From: Paenibacillus beijingensis
Lineage (GTDB): Bacteria > Bacillota > Bacilli > Paenibacillales > Paenibacillaceae
Assembly (NCBI RefSeq): GCF_000961095.1
Contig: NZ_CP011058.1
Location: 2,566,501 to 2,630,500, forward strand
Direction: 5' to 3'
DNA length: 64,000 nucleotides
Shown here: piece by piece, positions 33,683-42,878 of the stretch
How positions within the stretch are numbered: position 1 is the first letter of the stretch
Layout of the letters: every line of letters begins with the position of its first letter
Program-made: the position numbers and the translations under genes
Notes under the pieces: generated by a model
The model's database searches: none
What the model saw: the letters and a program-made list of their open reading frames with translations, nothing else
What the model was told of the DNA's origin: nothing

Positions 33683-33748
33683 ACGCCCCTCAAAGTTTCC
33701 GTCGGTTTTCCCGCGAGGGGCTGTCCGGGCGGCAGCTTTAAGGGGCGT
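33683..33748. terminator. large bidirectional terminator
   Basis: ACGCCCCT (33683-33690) pairs with AGGGGCGT (33741-33748), extended by CAAAG/CTTTA, with GC-rich inner sequence. On the minus strand CTTTTT follows, ending the AraC gene transcript. Confidence 0.65.
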
Positions 33749-33776
33749 GCGTTAACATCGTGAAAAGCGTTTCTTC

Positions 33777-34577
33777 TTAATGAAGCTTCATATATTCGTC
33801 CGGCGTTTTGCCGACGATCGATTTAAAATCGCGGATAAAATGCGACTGGTCGTAGTAGCCGAGCTCCGCCGACAGTTTCGCAAACCCGATCTGCCGTCCG
33901 CCGTCGATCGCTTCGGCCGCATTTTGGATCCGGTACAATTTGATGACCCATTTCGGACTGACGCCGACGTATTGATTGAACAGCCGCTGCAGCTTTCGTT
34001 TGTTCATGCCGAACCGGTCAACCAGCTGTTCCACTTTCGTCAATTCATCCTCATCGCTGATGAGGTCGATCATCCGGTTGATCAGCACGACCGTTTCATC
34101 CGGGGCCGGGAGATGCCGGCGAAGAAAGGCGTCCGCGAGTTCAACCATCGTCCCCGGATCATCCTGGGATAAAATCGAATGCTCCAGCCTGCCGCCTTCC
34201 GCGCCGAAGATGCCGGCGATGCCGACGGGACTGCCCGTTAGTCTGGAGACGGGCCATTTGACAAACGGATAAAATCCGCCGGGCTTGAACTTGACGCCGA
34301 ACACCCGCCCTTTTCCTTGAATCGTTTGGGACTGTTTGCTTTTGGCGACGCCGTATACGGCTGTTTTGCCGCTTTCAAAAATCAGATTGACGCAAGGATT
34401 CGGCACGACATCCTGCACATAGGGAGGCTGTCCGCTCAAATCCCAGCTCACGAGCCAGAAGTGCTTGACGAATCCGGCAAGATCCTCCGACGGAGCGTAA
34501 CGGGCAAGCTGAAATTTTGTTTCGCCTTCTTTTAAATTCAACACGCCCATGCTGCGCGTATGGGATTGCAGGCTCAT
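33777..34577 (-). CDS. AraC family transcriptional regulator (DUF6597-type sensor domain)
   Basis: A 266-residue regulator. The N-terminal domain (YAPSEDLAGFVKHFWLVSWDL) is of the DUF6597 type. The C-terminal HTH region (about residues 165-262) includes LVDRFGMNKRKLQRLFNQYVG and LSAELGYYDQSHFIRDFKSIVG. The start at 34577 follows GGAG by eight bases. It is divergent from the SRPBCC gene and may regulate it. Confidence 0.87.
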   Translation of the reverse strand: MSLQSHTRSMGVLNLKEGETKFQLARYAPSEDLAGFVKHFWLVSWDLSGQPPYVQDVVPNPCVNLIFESGKTAVYGVAKSKQSQTIQGKGRVFGVKFKPGGFYPFVKWPVSRLTGSPVGIAGIFGAEGGRLEHSILSQDDPGTMVELADAFLRRHLPAPDETVVLINRMIDLISDEDELTKVEQLVDRFGMNKRKLQRLFNQYVGVSPKWVIKLYRIQNAAEAIDGGRQIGFAKLSAELGYYDQSHFIRDFKSIVGKTPDEYMKLH

Positions 34578-34838
34578 CAGTCTCACTCCTGTTGTTCGTA
34601 TCGAACGAATGGAATTCGCGCAGGAAACGAGATTTTCCGGCTTTCCAGTTATTCCATACGGAAGGGGCGTTTACCTGCCGTGTCCGTCCGGAATGAGTCG
34701 TATGGATTGTGCATACGGGCGGCCGCGTTGTCGCGTTTTTACAATCCATTTTCGGAGCGGTAAAGGTATAATCGTTCTGACAACAGTGAAACAGCGCTGC
34801 AAACCGGATTTATTGATTTGACAAAGGAGCGGATCGAA

Positions 34839-35288
34839 GTGGAACTGAAATACGAATTTTATATCGGCGCGACGCCGGAGCAGGTATGGAATGCATTTGT
34901 TTCCCCGGAAGGAACCCGCAAAACGTTTTTCGGCTGCGTCATCGATTCCACCTTTAAAGAAGGGGAATCGATGGCCTACGTCGGTCCGGGCGCCGATGGC
35001 GATCAGACCGTCCATGTGTACGGCACCATTGCGGCGTATAAGCCGCATGAAGTGTTCAGTTTCATCGAGCATCCGGGACCGTCTTATCACCCGAACCACG
35101 AAGAGCTGGAGTCGAGAGTGACCTTTACGCTTGAGGTAGTCGGCGGATGTACGAAGCTGACGCTGGTCAATGACCAGTGGACGGAAAATCACCCTTCGCT
35201 TGAAAATGCGAGCGGCCATTGGTGGATGATTTTGAGCAACATCAAAACGGTCGCCGAAACCGGGAAAACGCTCGACTTCGGCTGGTGA
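34839..35288 (+). CDS. SRPBCC/AHSA1-domain protein
   Basis: About 149 residues with the START-like pattern: YIGATPEQVWNAFVSPEGTR at the N-terminus, then GTIAAYKPHEVFSFIEH, and GHWWMILSNIKTVAETG at the C-terminus. AAAGGAG nine bases upstream favours the GTG at 34839 over the TTG at 34818, which overlaps that site. Divergent from an AraC regulator. Ligand unknown. Confidence 0.82.
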   Translation: MELKYEFYIGATPEQVWNAFVSPEGTRKTFFGCVIDSTFKEGESMAYVGPGADGDQTVHVYGTIAAYKPHEVFSFIEHPGPSYHPNHEELESRVTFTLEVVGGCTKLTLVNDQWTENHPSLENASGHWWMILSNIKTVAETGKTLDFGW

Positions 35289-35372
35289 AGCGGCAACTGC
35301 CCGTATTGAAGAGGAATGGATGATCTGCTTCATCAAAAAACCGGCTATTGAATGCTAAATGGCTTTGGTGCG

Positions 35373-35462
35373 CTTCAGGGGCGCTGCTTGGAACCGGTTA
35401 GGGCATTGGGATGGGAATCCCGTAATGTCCACTGGTTGCAGCCCCTTTGAAGTGTTTTTTTT
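35373..35462 (+). terminator. long structured hairpin with T-run
   Basis: Outer arms 35373-35387 and 35438-35452 pair over 15 positions with one mismatch. Nested inside are AACC/GGTT, GGGCATT/AATGTCC and GGGAT/ATCCC closing a GGGA tetraloop. Eight T residues follow at 35455-35462. It is either an unusually long terminator for the SRPBCC gene or the 3' end of a small structured RNA. I see no gene in the remaining gap 35289-35673. Confidence 0.65.
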
Positions 35463-35673
35463 GCGCGCAATCGAATGAAAGCGTACAGACCGCCGAAATT
35501 TTGCACGGAGGCATATTCTCGCATATATTTATTGTATAGAAATAATTTCTGGATTCACGCCCCTTCGTTATTGCATTTTTGCAAGTTTATGGGAAAATTT
35601 GTACATGGGGACTTTTTTGTTCCTGCGCAAGGCGGTTTACTAACGATCGGCAAGGAGGAAGGCAGGCGAACAG

Positions 35674-36294
35674 ATGACGGAAGGGTTACTAATGCTCCTG
35701 AATGAATGGGGAATATGGGGCGTGCTTGCCTCTTTATTTATTGAAGGCAGCGCCTTTCCCTTTATAGGCACCTTTTTCATTGTAACCGTAGGGTTTGTGA
35801 TGAACTTAACGTGGTTTGAAATTGCCTGGGTATCTTTGCTTGGAAGTTTTGTTTATGCCGTAGGCAGTTATGTTCCTTATTATTTAGGCTATAAATTAGG
35901 TAATTCCGTCGTGAACAGGCTGAGTCCGGCGCGAAGAAAGAGTTTGGAAAAAGCTACGGACGCTTTCAGTAAATACGGGATTTGGAGTGTCGCGATATCC
36001 AGTCCTCTTCATTTAGGAAATGTGGTTCCATTTGTAGCAGGCATGTCCAAAATGAATCTTCGCCAATACACATCACTGACCATGCTGGGCATCGCTCCTT
36101 CCACTTTTATATTCTTGAGCATCGGTCGATTCTATCCCGGAGATACCGAAGCGGTTATGGATACCATCGTTGAATACCAGTCGTTTGTACTTATCGGCTT
36201 TGTGATTATTACGGCTGCTTATGTCGGTTGGAAGGTTTACAAACAACGCCGGACAAAAAAGGCGCTGAACGAGGAATATAGCTCGGAAGGTTGA
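35674..36294 (+). CDS. DedA family membrane protein
   Basis: A 206-residue membrane protein of the DedA/VTT family, implicated in lipid scrambling and membrane homeostasis. IEGSAFPFIGTFFIVTVGF and GSYVPYYLGYKLG fit the re-entrant regions, and SSPLHLGNVVPFVAGMSKMN the later conserved segment. The typical F-x-x-R-F-x-P-x-x-R motif is altered here to ISSPLHLGNVVPFVAG, so it belongs to a divergent branch. GGAGG is about 15 bases from the ATG, longer than optimal. The region is more AT-rich than its neighbours. Confidence 0.85.
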   Translation: MTEGLLMLLNEWGIWGVLASLFIEGSAFPFIGTFFIVTVGFVMNLTWFEIAWVSLLGSFVYAVGSYVPYYLGYKLGNSVVNRLSPARRKSLEKATDAFSKYGIWSVAISSPLHLGNVVPFVAGMSKMNLRQYTSLTMLGIAPSTFIFLSIGRFYPGDTEAVMDTIVEYQSFVLIGFVIITAAYVGWKVYKQRRTKKALNEEYSSEG

Positions 36295-36432
36295 ACAAGA
36301 TCAAACGTTTTTCGGAGGACAATAACATTTTCCGATTGCCACCGCCTGGGTGTCAAGTTCTTGTCCAGGCTCAATGTCAATGATTTAATCCCATTCCCGA
36401 CTACAGGGAAGGTGGAGCTTAGTAATTAGATT

Positions 36433-36464
36433 AACCGCCTTTTCTCAGTGGGCGGTTTTCTTTT
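36433..36464 (+). terminator. terminator upstream of mtaD
   Basis: AACCGCC (36433-36439) pairs with GGCGGTT (36451-36457), followed by TTCTTTT. A further GCCTGG/CCAGGC hairpin lies at 36346-36373. Confidence 0.7.
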
Positions 36465-36583
36465 GGTCGAAAATCAACAATAAACGAAAAAAGAGCCATT
36501 TCAAAGAAAGATGTGTTGGCTTGACCTTCACGTAACGGAAGCGTTTATGCTAATGGTATCTCAGGTGGGATATAGGAGGCATT

Positions 36584-37870
36584 ATGAAAACACTGATAAG
36601 GGACGTCACCATCTTAACAATGAATGATGAGGCCCCGTTTGTAGGGGATATTTTGATTGATGAAGAGCGCATTACAAATATTCAAGCGGAAGTAATTGCT
36701 GATGCTGACGAGGTAATAAAGGCAACGGGCATGGTGGCTATGCCAGGGCTAATTAATGCTCATCAACATACACCGATGAGTTTGCTAAGAGGTTTTTCAG
36801 ATGATCTCAAGCTCATGGACTGGTTGGACAAGAAGATGCTTCCTGCAGAAGCAAGAATGACCCCAGAAGATATTTATTGGGGCGCCAAGCTTTCCATGGC
36901 TGAAATGATCCGATCCGGTACGACGACGTTTGCCGATATGTATATCCATATGAATGAAGTTGCCTTTGCTGCTGAGGAGGTCGGAATGCGCGCCTCCTTA
37001 ACCCGTGGATTGGTTTTTCTTGCGGATGATGGAGGCAAGAGGATGGGCGAAGCCCTTGATCTGATCAACCGTTGGACTGGAAAGGCTGAAGGGCGAATCA
37101 CGACCATGTTGGGGCCGCATTCGCCTTACACATGCCCAAAGGAGCCTTTTAAGGAAGTGATCGCACTAGCAGAAAAACTGAAAATGCCTATACACACTCA
37201 TTTGGCCGAGACGAAAGAAGAAGTGATTAAAATAAGAGAGAAATACAATCAAACACCGGCTGAGTTTTTATATAACATCGGTCTCTTTGAGCGTACGCAC
37301 GCCTTGTTAGCCCACAGTGTGCATTTGAACAGTCATGATATAGGGTTACTAAAGGGGATGAAAGGAGGGGTCTCCCATAATCCTGTCAGTAACTTAAAGC
37401 TCGGATGTGGCATTGCTCCAGTCTTAGACATGATAGAGCAAGGTATTACGGTTGGATTAGGTACCGATGGAGCAGGAAGTGCGACGACTGTTGATATGTT
37501 TGAAGAAATCAAAGCCGCGACCTGGCTGCAAAAGTTAGATCACGGTGATCCGACGCGATTGCCGGCATCACAGGCCCTTCTCATGGCTACCCGAGAAAGT
37601 GCCAAATTGTTGAACATTCATGATGAAGTAGGCACTCTCGAGATTGGTAAAAAGGCTGATATTATTCTAATCGATATTAGAAAGCCTCATTTGCAGCCGA
37701 TTCACCATATCGAATCACTCATGGCATACAGCGTGAATGGTGGAGATGTGGATACGACAATCGTGAATGGTAAAACCCTAATGCGCGGCAGACAGCTTCT
37801 CACTATCGATGAAGAGGAGCTGTTTAAACAGGTTTCCTGTCGTTCCAAGCGGATTACAGAAGGTGTATAA
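36584..37870 (+). CDS. mtaD: 5-methylthioadenosine/S-adenosylhomocysteine deaminase
   Basis: A 428-residue zinc amidohydrolase. LINAHQHTPMSLLRG carries the metal histidines (His60, His62), HTHLAET the third (His206) with Glu209, SHNPVSNLKLGCG the family signature, and GLGTDGAGS the catalytic Asp295. These match MTA/SAH deaminases, which convert the adenine moiety to hypoxanthine in methionine-cycle salvage. ATAGGAGGC precedes the ATG. Base composition is visibly more AT-rich than most of the window, and an IS30 relic abuts its 3' end, hinting at acquisition. Confidence 0.87.
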   Translation: MKTLIRDVTILTMNDEAPFVGDILIDEERITNIQAEVIADADEVIKATGMVAMPGLINAHQHTPMSLLRGFSDDLKLMDWLDKKMLPAEARMTPEDIYWGAKLSMAEMIRSGTTTFADMYIHMNEVAFAAEEVGMRASLTRGLVFLADDGGKRMGEALDLINRWTGKAEGRITTMLGPHSPYTCPKEPFKEVIALAEKLKMPIHTHLAETKEEVIKIREKYNQTPAEFLYNIGLFERTHALLAHSVHLNSHDIGLLKGMKGGVSHNPVSNLKLGCGIAPVLDMIEQGITVGLGTDGAGSATTVDMFEEIKAATWLQKLDHGDPTRLPASQALLMATRESAKLLNIHDEVGTLEIGKKADIILIDIRKPHLQPIHHIESLMAYSVNGGDVDTTIVNGKTLMRGRQLLTIDEEELFKQVSCRSKRITEGV

Positions 37871-37929
37871 GTAGTTTCTTTCCCTTGTTCTCGTATATCT
37901 TTCCGCCAAATTGGTGGTTTCTTTTTTGC

Positions 37930-38114
37930 AGTAAGATATGAAGACAATCAAAGTGTTTGGAAACAAATAAATGAAGAAGAGAGTATTCCGACTTCCAACC
38001 AAGACATTTTCTTGGTCGGTGGTTGATGAGGTGGAGGGCATGAGCCAGTTCCTCGTCGGTAACCTCAGCAAAGTCTTTACCTTTTGGGGAAAACTCGATA
38101 TAAGTTCTTATCTT
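37930..38114 (-). pseudogene. C-terminal relic of an IS30 family transposase
   Basis: On the minus strand, a frame opening just after a TAA at 38115-38117 reads SPKGKDFAEVTDEELAHAL and then INHRPRKCLGWKS, the highly characteristic end of IS30 transposases. Nothing of the N-terminal HTH or the DDE core is present. The frame stays open to 37861, but the IS30-like part fades after about 37940. No terminal inverted repeats were recognised. The rest of 37871-38291 holds no supported gene. Confidence 0.75.
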
Positions 38115-38248
38115 TTAAAGATCTATGTTCTTGTCGGGTGACAGCAGTTTTTTTTCATCCAGGAGCATTTCATCGCCAATTTATCAGACATTTATATATA
38201 ATCCAAATTATATAAAAAAGTATTTGGCAATACCGGATTAAAACGAAT

Positions 38249-38282
38249 AAGGACCTTCAGGGAGTTCCCCCTGACGGTCCTT
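38249..38282. terminator. terminator of the RND pump gene
   Basis: AAGGACC-TTCAGGG pairs with CCCCTGA-CGGTCCTT around a short loop. It lies ten bases beyond the minus-strand stop codon of the pump gene. Confidence 0.75.
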
Positions 38283-38291
38283 GTTCTAGGA

Positions 38292-41200
38292 TCAAGCTGC
38301 CACGTCACCGTCTAATAACGAGTCGGATTCGAACTTGCGCTTCTTGCCTGTCATCAGGTAGAAGACGGGGATGACGACAAGCGTCAGCAAGGTCGACGTC
38401 GTAAGTCCGCCGATGACTGTAATGGCCAGACCGCCCGAGATAAGGCTGGTCGTCGACTGTGAGAGGGCGAGCGGCAGGAGCGCCAATATCGTCGCAGCCG
38501 CCGTCATCAGAATCGGTCTCAGACGCGTCTTGCACGCTTCGACGATCGCTTCCGTCAGCGCCATGCCGGACTTCGCGTTGCGTTCCACCCGGTCGAGCAG
38601 CACGACGGCGTTCGTCACGACGATGCCGACCAGCATCAGCATCCCGATCATGGAGCTCATCGACAGCGTCTGGCCGGTAATGAGCAAACCGCCGAGCGAG
38701 CCGACCGGAACGAACAGCAGCGACGACAAAATGATAAGCGGCGTGCGCAATCCGCCGAACGTGACGCTCATGACGAGGAAGACGAGACCGATTGCCGCGG
38801 CCATGGCGATCAAGATGTTCTGGAAGCCGCTGTTAATCATCTCGAGTCCGCCGCCGAATTGAACTTCAACGCCGCTTGGCAGCGTCAAGCTTTCAACGTC
38901 TTTCTGGACGGCAGCCGTTACGGCAGCCGTGTCCGAGCCTTTGACGGTGCCGCTTACTTTGGCATACATCTTCCCGTTGTCGTGGTTCACGGACACCGGC
39001 GCGGTTGTGACGCTCACGTCGGCGATATCCTTAAGCGGCTTCATACCTGCGCTTGTCGGAATCAGGATGTTCTCCAGCTGAGCCTGGGAAGTGATCTGCT
39101 GCGCGTACGACAGCCTGAGATCCCAGGATTTGCTGTCCAGCGTGTAGGTTCCGGCATCGACGGGCTTCAATTGCTCGCCAACCGCCTGCATGATCTGGAA
39201 GTACGACACGCCCGCGTCTTGTCCGGCCTGGTTGATCGTCACTTCCCATTTGGGCGTGACGTCCTTCAAGTTGTTCGTAACGTCCTTCAGCCCGTCGTTC
39301 TGATTCAACAAATTCTCGACTTGGCCGGCTGCCTTGGCCAGCGCGTCCCGGTCGGTAGCATAGAGGCTGACGTCGACGTTGTTGCCGGTCGGCGGCCCCT
39401 CGGCAGCGGCTTCTTTGATATCGACCGTCGTATCTGGAGCAACCGCGGTTACGGCGGCCGTAATGTCTTTGGTCGCTTGCTCGATCAGCGGTTCGGTCTC
39501 GGTTCCTTTCTGCAAATTGACGATAAAGGCCGCTTTGTTGTTTGAAGAACCGGAGCTGAACGGATCGCCCGCGCCGCCCCCGATGGTCACTTGATAATTG
39601 TCCACGCCGCCCAAGCTTTGAAGATACTGCTCCACCTTGGCGCTTGCCGCGCTCGTCTGCTCCAAGCCGTTCTTCGCAGGCAGGCTCAAGCTGATCTGAA
39701 GCGACGGGGCGGAGCCTGCCGGCAAGAACGAAACGCCAAGCAGCGGAATCGTGGCCAGGGAGCCGATCAGCAGCACGATCGCGCCGGTCAGCACGAGTGC
39801 CCTGCGTTTCAGGGCGCCGCGAATCAGCTTCCCGTAGCCGCGGACAAGCGCGCCTTCCTTCGGATGCGGCTTCACCTTGTTGAAAAACTTGGCGCCCAGA
39901 ACCGGAATCAGCATCATGGACACAAACAGCGACGTCATAATGGCGATGACGACAGCGACGGCAAAAGGCCGGAAAAATTCGCCGATAATGCCCGACACGA
40001 AGGCCAGCGGAAGGAACACGACGACCATCGCAATCGTCGACGAGCCGACGGCGCTGATCACTTCCTTGGTGGCGCGGTATGCCAGCTCCTTGCCGCTCAG
40101 CTCGCTGCCTTTTTCCTGACGCCACCGGTATATATTCTCGATCACGACGATGCTGTCGTCGACGATTCTGCCGATCGACACCGCGATGCCGCCGAGCGTC
40201 ATGATGTTCAGGGTGTAGCCCATTTGGTCAAGCAAGGCGATCGTCGCGAAGATCGAGATCGGCAGCGATAGAATGGAGATCAGGGTGGCCCTTACATTCC
40301 GCAGAAAAAGGAAGATGATGAGGACACAGAACAACGCCCCGTACAACCCTTCCCGGATCAGTCCGGATACCGATTCTTCAATTTCTTCCCCTTGGTCCGC
40401 AATGACATGGATATCCATGCCGACGGTGTTCTGATAAGAAGAGAGCAAGTCTTTGACTTCGTTCGCGACGTCGGCCGTATTGGCGTCCTGATTTTTCACG
40501 ACTTGCACGACGTAGCTTTCCTTGCCGTTAAAGCGCGAAATCTCGTTCTGCTCAGAGACGGTCGTCACTGTGGCGATATCCGATAATTTGATGGCCGAGT
40601 CCGCGCCGGGATTGCCGGCGTCCGGACCGGCGCTTGGAGCGCCCGGTCCCGCACTAGAAGCGCCTGCACCTGCACCTAATCCGCCGCCAGCCTGCAGCTT
40701 CAGATCTTTGATCTGCTGAACGGCGTCCGTTCTGCCGACCAGGCGGATCGGAATCGTCGCATCGTCCTGACTGACGGAACCGAGCGGCAGCGCGTAGTTT
40801 TTGGCTTGGATGGCGCTTTGGATTGTGCTCAGCGAGATTCCGTATCGATTGGCTTTGTCTTTGTCTACGACGATGTTCAGATGCTCCGATTTGGTGCCGC
40901 TCAGCTCGACCGAGCTTACGCCTTCGATCTGCTGAAGCTTTGGCACGACTTCTTCTTCAAGCTGCTTTTGCAGCCCGGCCGCATCGTTCTTCGTGGAGAA
41001 AATGGCCGCTTCATAGATCGGTTGGGACCCCGCAGACAGGCGCTGCACGTTCACCGTTGCCTTTTCGGGCAGGTTCACTTTGGCCAGTGCGCCTTCCACG
41101 TCGGCGGTCATCTTATCCATGTCTTTGCCGAACGGATATTGCACGAAAATGCTGGCCGCATTCTCCGAAGAGGTGCTGGTTAGCGAATCGTAACCTTTAA

Positions 41201-41423
41201 GCCCGATCAAACTGTCCTCGATCGGCTTCGTGATGTCGGATTCGATCTCTTCGGTCGAAGCGCCCGGGTAGACGGCCTGAACGAATATGGCCGGAAAGCT
41301 GACGTCCGGGAACGTCTGCTGCTTGATGCGGGTCGTCGAATACATTCCGAGTACCGTCACCAGAATGCTAAGGATCACGACGGCAACGCCATTTTTCAAA
41401 CTTATTCGGCTTAAATAATTCAT
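38292..41423 (-). CDS. RND family efflux transporter, SwrC-like
   Basis: A 1043-residue AcrB/SwrC-type proton-driven pump with two six-helix blocks and two large extracellular loops. The TM4 region GRIVDDSIVVIENIYRW has the paired Asp residues of the proton relay. Bacillus SwrC exports lipopeptide surfactants, so lipopeptide or toxic-amphiphile efflux is a fair inference. A Gly/Ala/Ser/Pro-rich low-complexity insertion lies at about residues 245-280 in the first loop. GGAGA precedes the ATG at 41423; a longer frame to 41477 lacks a ribosome site. Last gene of a regulator-kinase-pump operon. Confidence 0.9.
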   Translation of the reverse strand: MNYLSRISLKNGVAVVILSILVTVLGMYSTTRIKQQTFPDVSFPAIFVQAVYPGASTEEIESDITKPIEDSLIGLKGYDSLTSTSSENAASIFVQYPFGKDMDKMTADVEGALAKVNLPEKATVNVQRLSAGSQPIYEAAIFSTKNDAAGLQKQLEEEVVPKLQQIEGVSSVELSGTKSEHLNIVVDKDKANRYGISLSTIQSAIQAKNYALPLGSVSQDDATIPIRLVGRTDAVQQIKDLKLQAGGGLGAGAGASSAGPGAPSAGPDAGNPGADSAIKLSDIATVTTVSEQNEISRFNGKESYVVQVVKNQDANTADVANEVKDLLSSYQNTVGMDIHVIADQGEEIEESVSGLIREGLYGALFCVLIIFLFLRNVRATLISILSLPISIFATIALLDQMGYTLNIMTLGGIAVSIGRIVDDSIVVIENIYRWRQEKGSELSGKELAYRATKEVISAVGSSTIAMVVVFLPLAFVSGIIGEFFRPFAVAVVIAIMTSLFVSMMLIPVLGAKFFNKVKPHPKEGALVRGYGKLIRGALKRRALVLTGAIVLLIGSLATIPLLGVSFLPAGSAPSLQISLSLPAKNGLEQTSAASAKVEQYLQSLGGVDNYQVTIGGGAGDPFSSGSSNNKAAFIVNLQKGTETEPLIEQATKDITAAVTAVAPDTTVDIKEAAAEGPPTGNNVDVSLYATDRDALAKAAGQVENLLNQNDGLKDVTNNLKDVTPKWEVTINQAGQDAGVSYFQIMQAVGEQLKPVDAGTYTLDSKSWDLRLSYAQQITSQAQLENILIPTSAGMKPLKDIADVSVTTAPVSVNHDNGKMYAKVSGTVKGSDTAAVTAAVQKDVESLTLPSGVEVQFGGGLEMINSGFQNILIAMAAAIGLVFLVMSVTFGGLRTPLIILSSLLFVPVGSLGGLLITGQTLSMSSMIGMLMLVGIVVTNAVVLLDRVERNAKSGMALTEAIVEACKTRLRPILMTAAATILALLPLALSQSTTSLISGGLAITVIGGLTTSTLLTLVVIPVFYLMTGKKRKFESDSLLDGDVAA

Positions 41424-41492
41424 ACTCTCTCTCCTCTCGTCTCCTAAGAGGAGTATATAAAGCGAATTTGAACCCAATATGAACGGAGTTTA

Positions 41493-42878
41493 TCAATTGG
41501 AGACGGAATGACCTCCGGCCTTCGGGAGACTCACGGTAAATGTCGTTCCATGTCCCGGCTGGCTCTCTACCGTTATTTCGCCGTGATGAAGCTGGACGAT
41601 CCGCTTCGCGAGCGACAGGCCGAGACCGTTGCCTTTGACGGCGGCAGTCCGCGATTTGTCCGCTTTGTAGAAAGGGTCGAAGATATGGCCGCGATCCGCT
41701 TCGTCTATTCCGATGCCGTTGTCCGCCACCTTTACGGTCACGTTGTCTTCGCTTTCGGCGAGCGAGATATGGATTCGTCCGGATTCCGGCGTGAACTTGA
41801 TCGCGTTGTGAAGGAGGTTCGTCCATACTTGGCTGAGCAAATCTTCATCCGCGTCCAGCACCGACTCCGCCAGCGAAAGTTCGATGTCAAGCTTCTTCGA
41901 TTTCCACTGCGGTTCGCAGGCGATCACGACATTTCGCAGCTGCTCGTCAAGACGGACGGGCTTCTGATGAAAGGGCTGGTGACCGGACTGGAGCGAGGAG
42001 AGGCGCAGCAGATTTTGTCCCATCCGGGACAGACGCTCGCTTTCCTCCTCAATGATCGTCAAGTAACGAAGGCGCTGGGCTTCGTCCATCCGCTTATGCT
42101 TGAGCGCCTTTGTAAAACCGGAAATCGACGTGAGCGGCGATTGAATTTCGTGGGAGACGTTGTTGACGAAGTCTGTGCGCATCCGGTCCAACATTCCCAG
42201 CTCGCCGGCCATGTAATTAAAGCTGTTCGTCAGCTGGCCGACCTCGTCCTTCCGTTTGGAGCGGAGCGCGACGCTGAAGTCGCCGGCGGCGAGCCTGCGG
42301 GTCGCGGCGTTCAACTTCCGCAGCGGCTGAATGATGTAGCGGGCGAATATGAGAATAAGCAGGCTGCCGACTGCGAGCGCGATCGCCAAAACCGTCAAGA
42401 GAGACTGGCGGAATTTGTCGGAAAGAGTCTCAATGCTCTCGAACCTCGGACTAAAGAACAAGGCATAGTTTTGATCCTGCAGCTGCATCGGAAGGCCGAT
42501 CAGCAAATAGGGCCCGCGTCCGATATGAGAGGCTTTCCCATGATAGATCCCGCCGCTTAGCACGCTTCCGATCTGCGCTTCGCCGAAGAAGCCGAGGGGA
42601 CCCTGGGGATTATTATTATAGACCGGCTGTTTGCGTGAATTATAGATTTCGATTCGATATAGAAGAGAGAAGCCGTTTAAAAAAGCGTCCCTGTTCTCGG
42701 GAGAAGTTTGCTGCAGCGACGAAATGATATGCCTCCCGTTGCGGATCATCTGTTCTTCGACCAGTCCGTCCAATTGCCTGGAGTACAGCTGGTCGGAGAT
42801 TGCGAAGCTGACCGCAAGGCTCAGGATAACAGCGCCGATAAAAACGAGTACGGTTCGCACGTAGAGGGACTTAATCAT
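41493..42878 (-). CDS. sensor histidine kinase (HAMP, HisKA, HATPase)
   Basis: A 461-residue membrane kinase. Two transmembrane helices (about residues 8-28 and 160-180) bracket an extracellular sensor domain. The HAMP domain follows (RYIIQPLRKLNAATRRLAAGD). Phosphorylated His243 is in NVSHEIQSPLTS; the ATP-binding boxes are NLLHNAIKFTP, VADNGIGID and KGNGLGLSLAK. It overlaps the upstream response regulator by eight bases and precedes the pump gene by 69 bases. Confidence 0.93.
   Translation of the reverse strand: MIKSLYVRTVLVFIGAVILSLAVSFAISDQLYSRQLDGLVEEQMIRNGRHIISSLQQTSPENRDAFLNGFSLLYRIEIYNSRKQPVYNNNPQGPLGFFGEAQIGSVLSGGIYHGKASHIGRGPYLLIGLPMQLQDQNYALFFSPRFESIETLSDKFRQSLLTVLAIALAVGSLLILIFARYIIQPLRKLNAATRRLAAGDFSVALRSKRKDEVGQLTNSFNYMAGELGMLDRMRTDFVNNVSHEIQSPLTSISGFTKALKHKRMDEAQRLRYLTIIEEESERLSRMGQNLLRLSSLQSGHQPFHQKPVRLDEQLRNVVIACEPQWKSKKLDIELSLAESVLDADEDLLSQVWTNLLHNAIKFTPESGRIHISLAESEDNVTVKVADNGIGIDEADRGHIFDPFYKADKSRTAAVKGNGLGLSLAKRIVQLHHGEITVESQPGHGTTFTVSLPKAGGHSVSN

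Noticed and set aside
35373..35462. Possible cobalamin or other riboswitch
   Set aside because: Some GGTGC-like and paired elements are present, but the conserved cobalamin core strings are absent and no cobalamin-type gene follows; kept only as a structured hairpin.
37971..38141. 57-residue plus-strand ORF after mtaD
   Set aside because: It is antisense to the IS30 transposase relic, which explains the coding-like pattern better.
39031..40125. 364-residue minus-strand frame inside the RND gene
   Set aside because: Arg/Gly-rich out-of-frame translation of the pump gene, with no independent start signal.
41508..42560. 350-residue open frame on the plus strand
   Set aside because: Antisense to the histidine kinase gene, whose domains are unambiguous; composition and lack of start signals mark it as a shadow.
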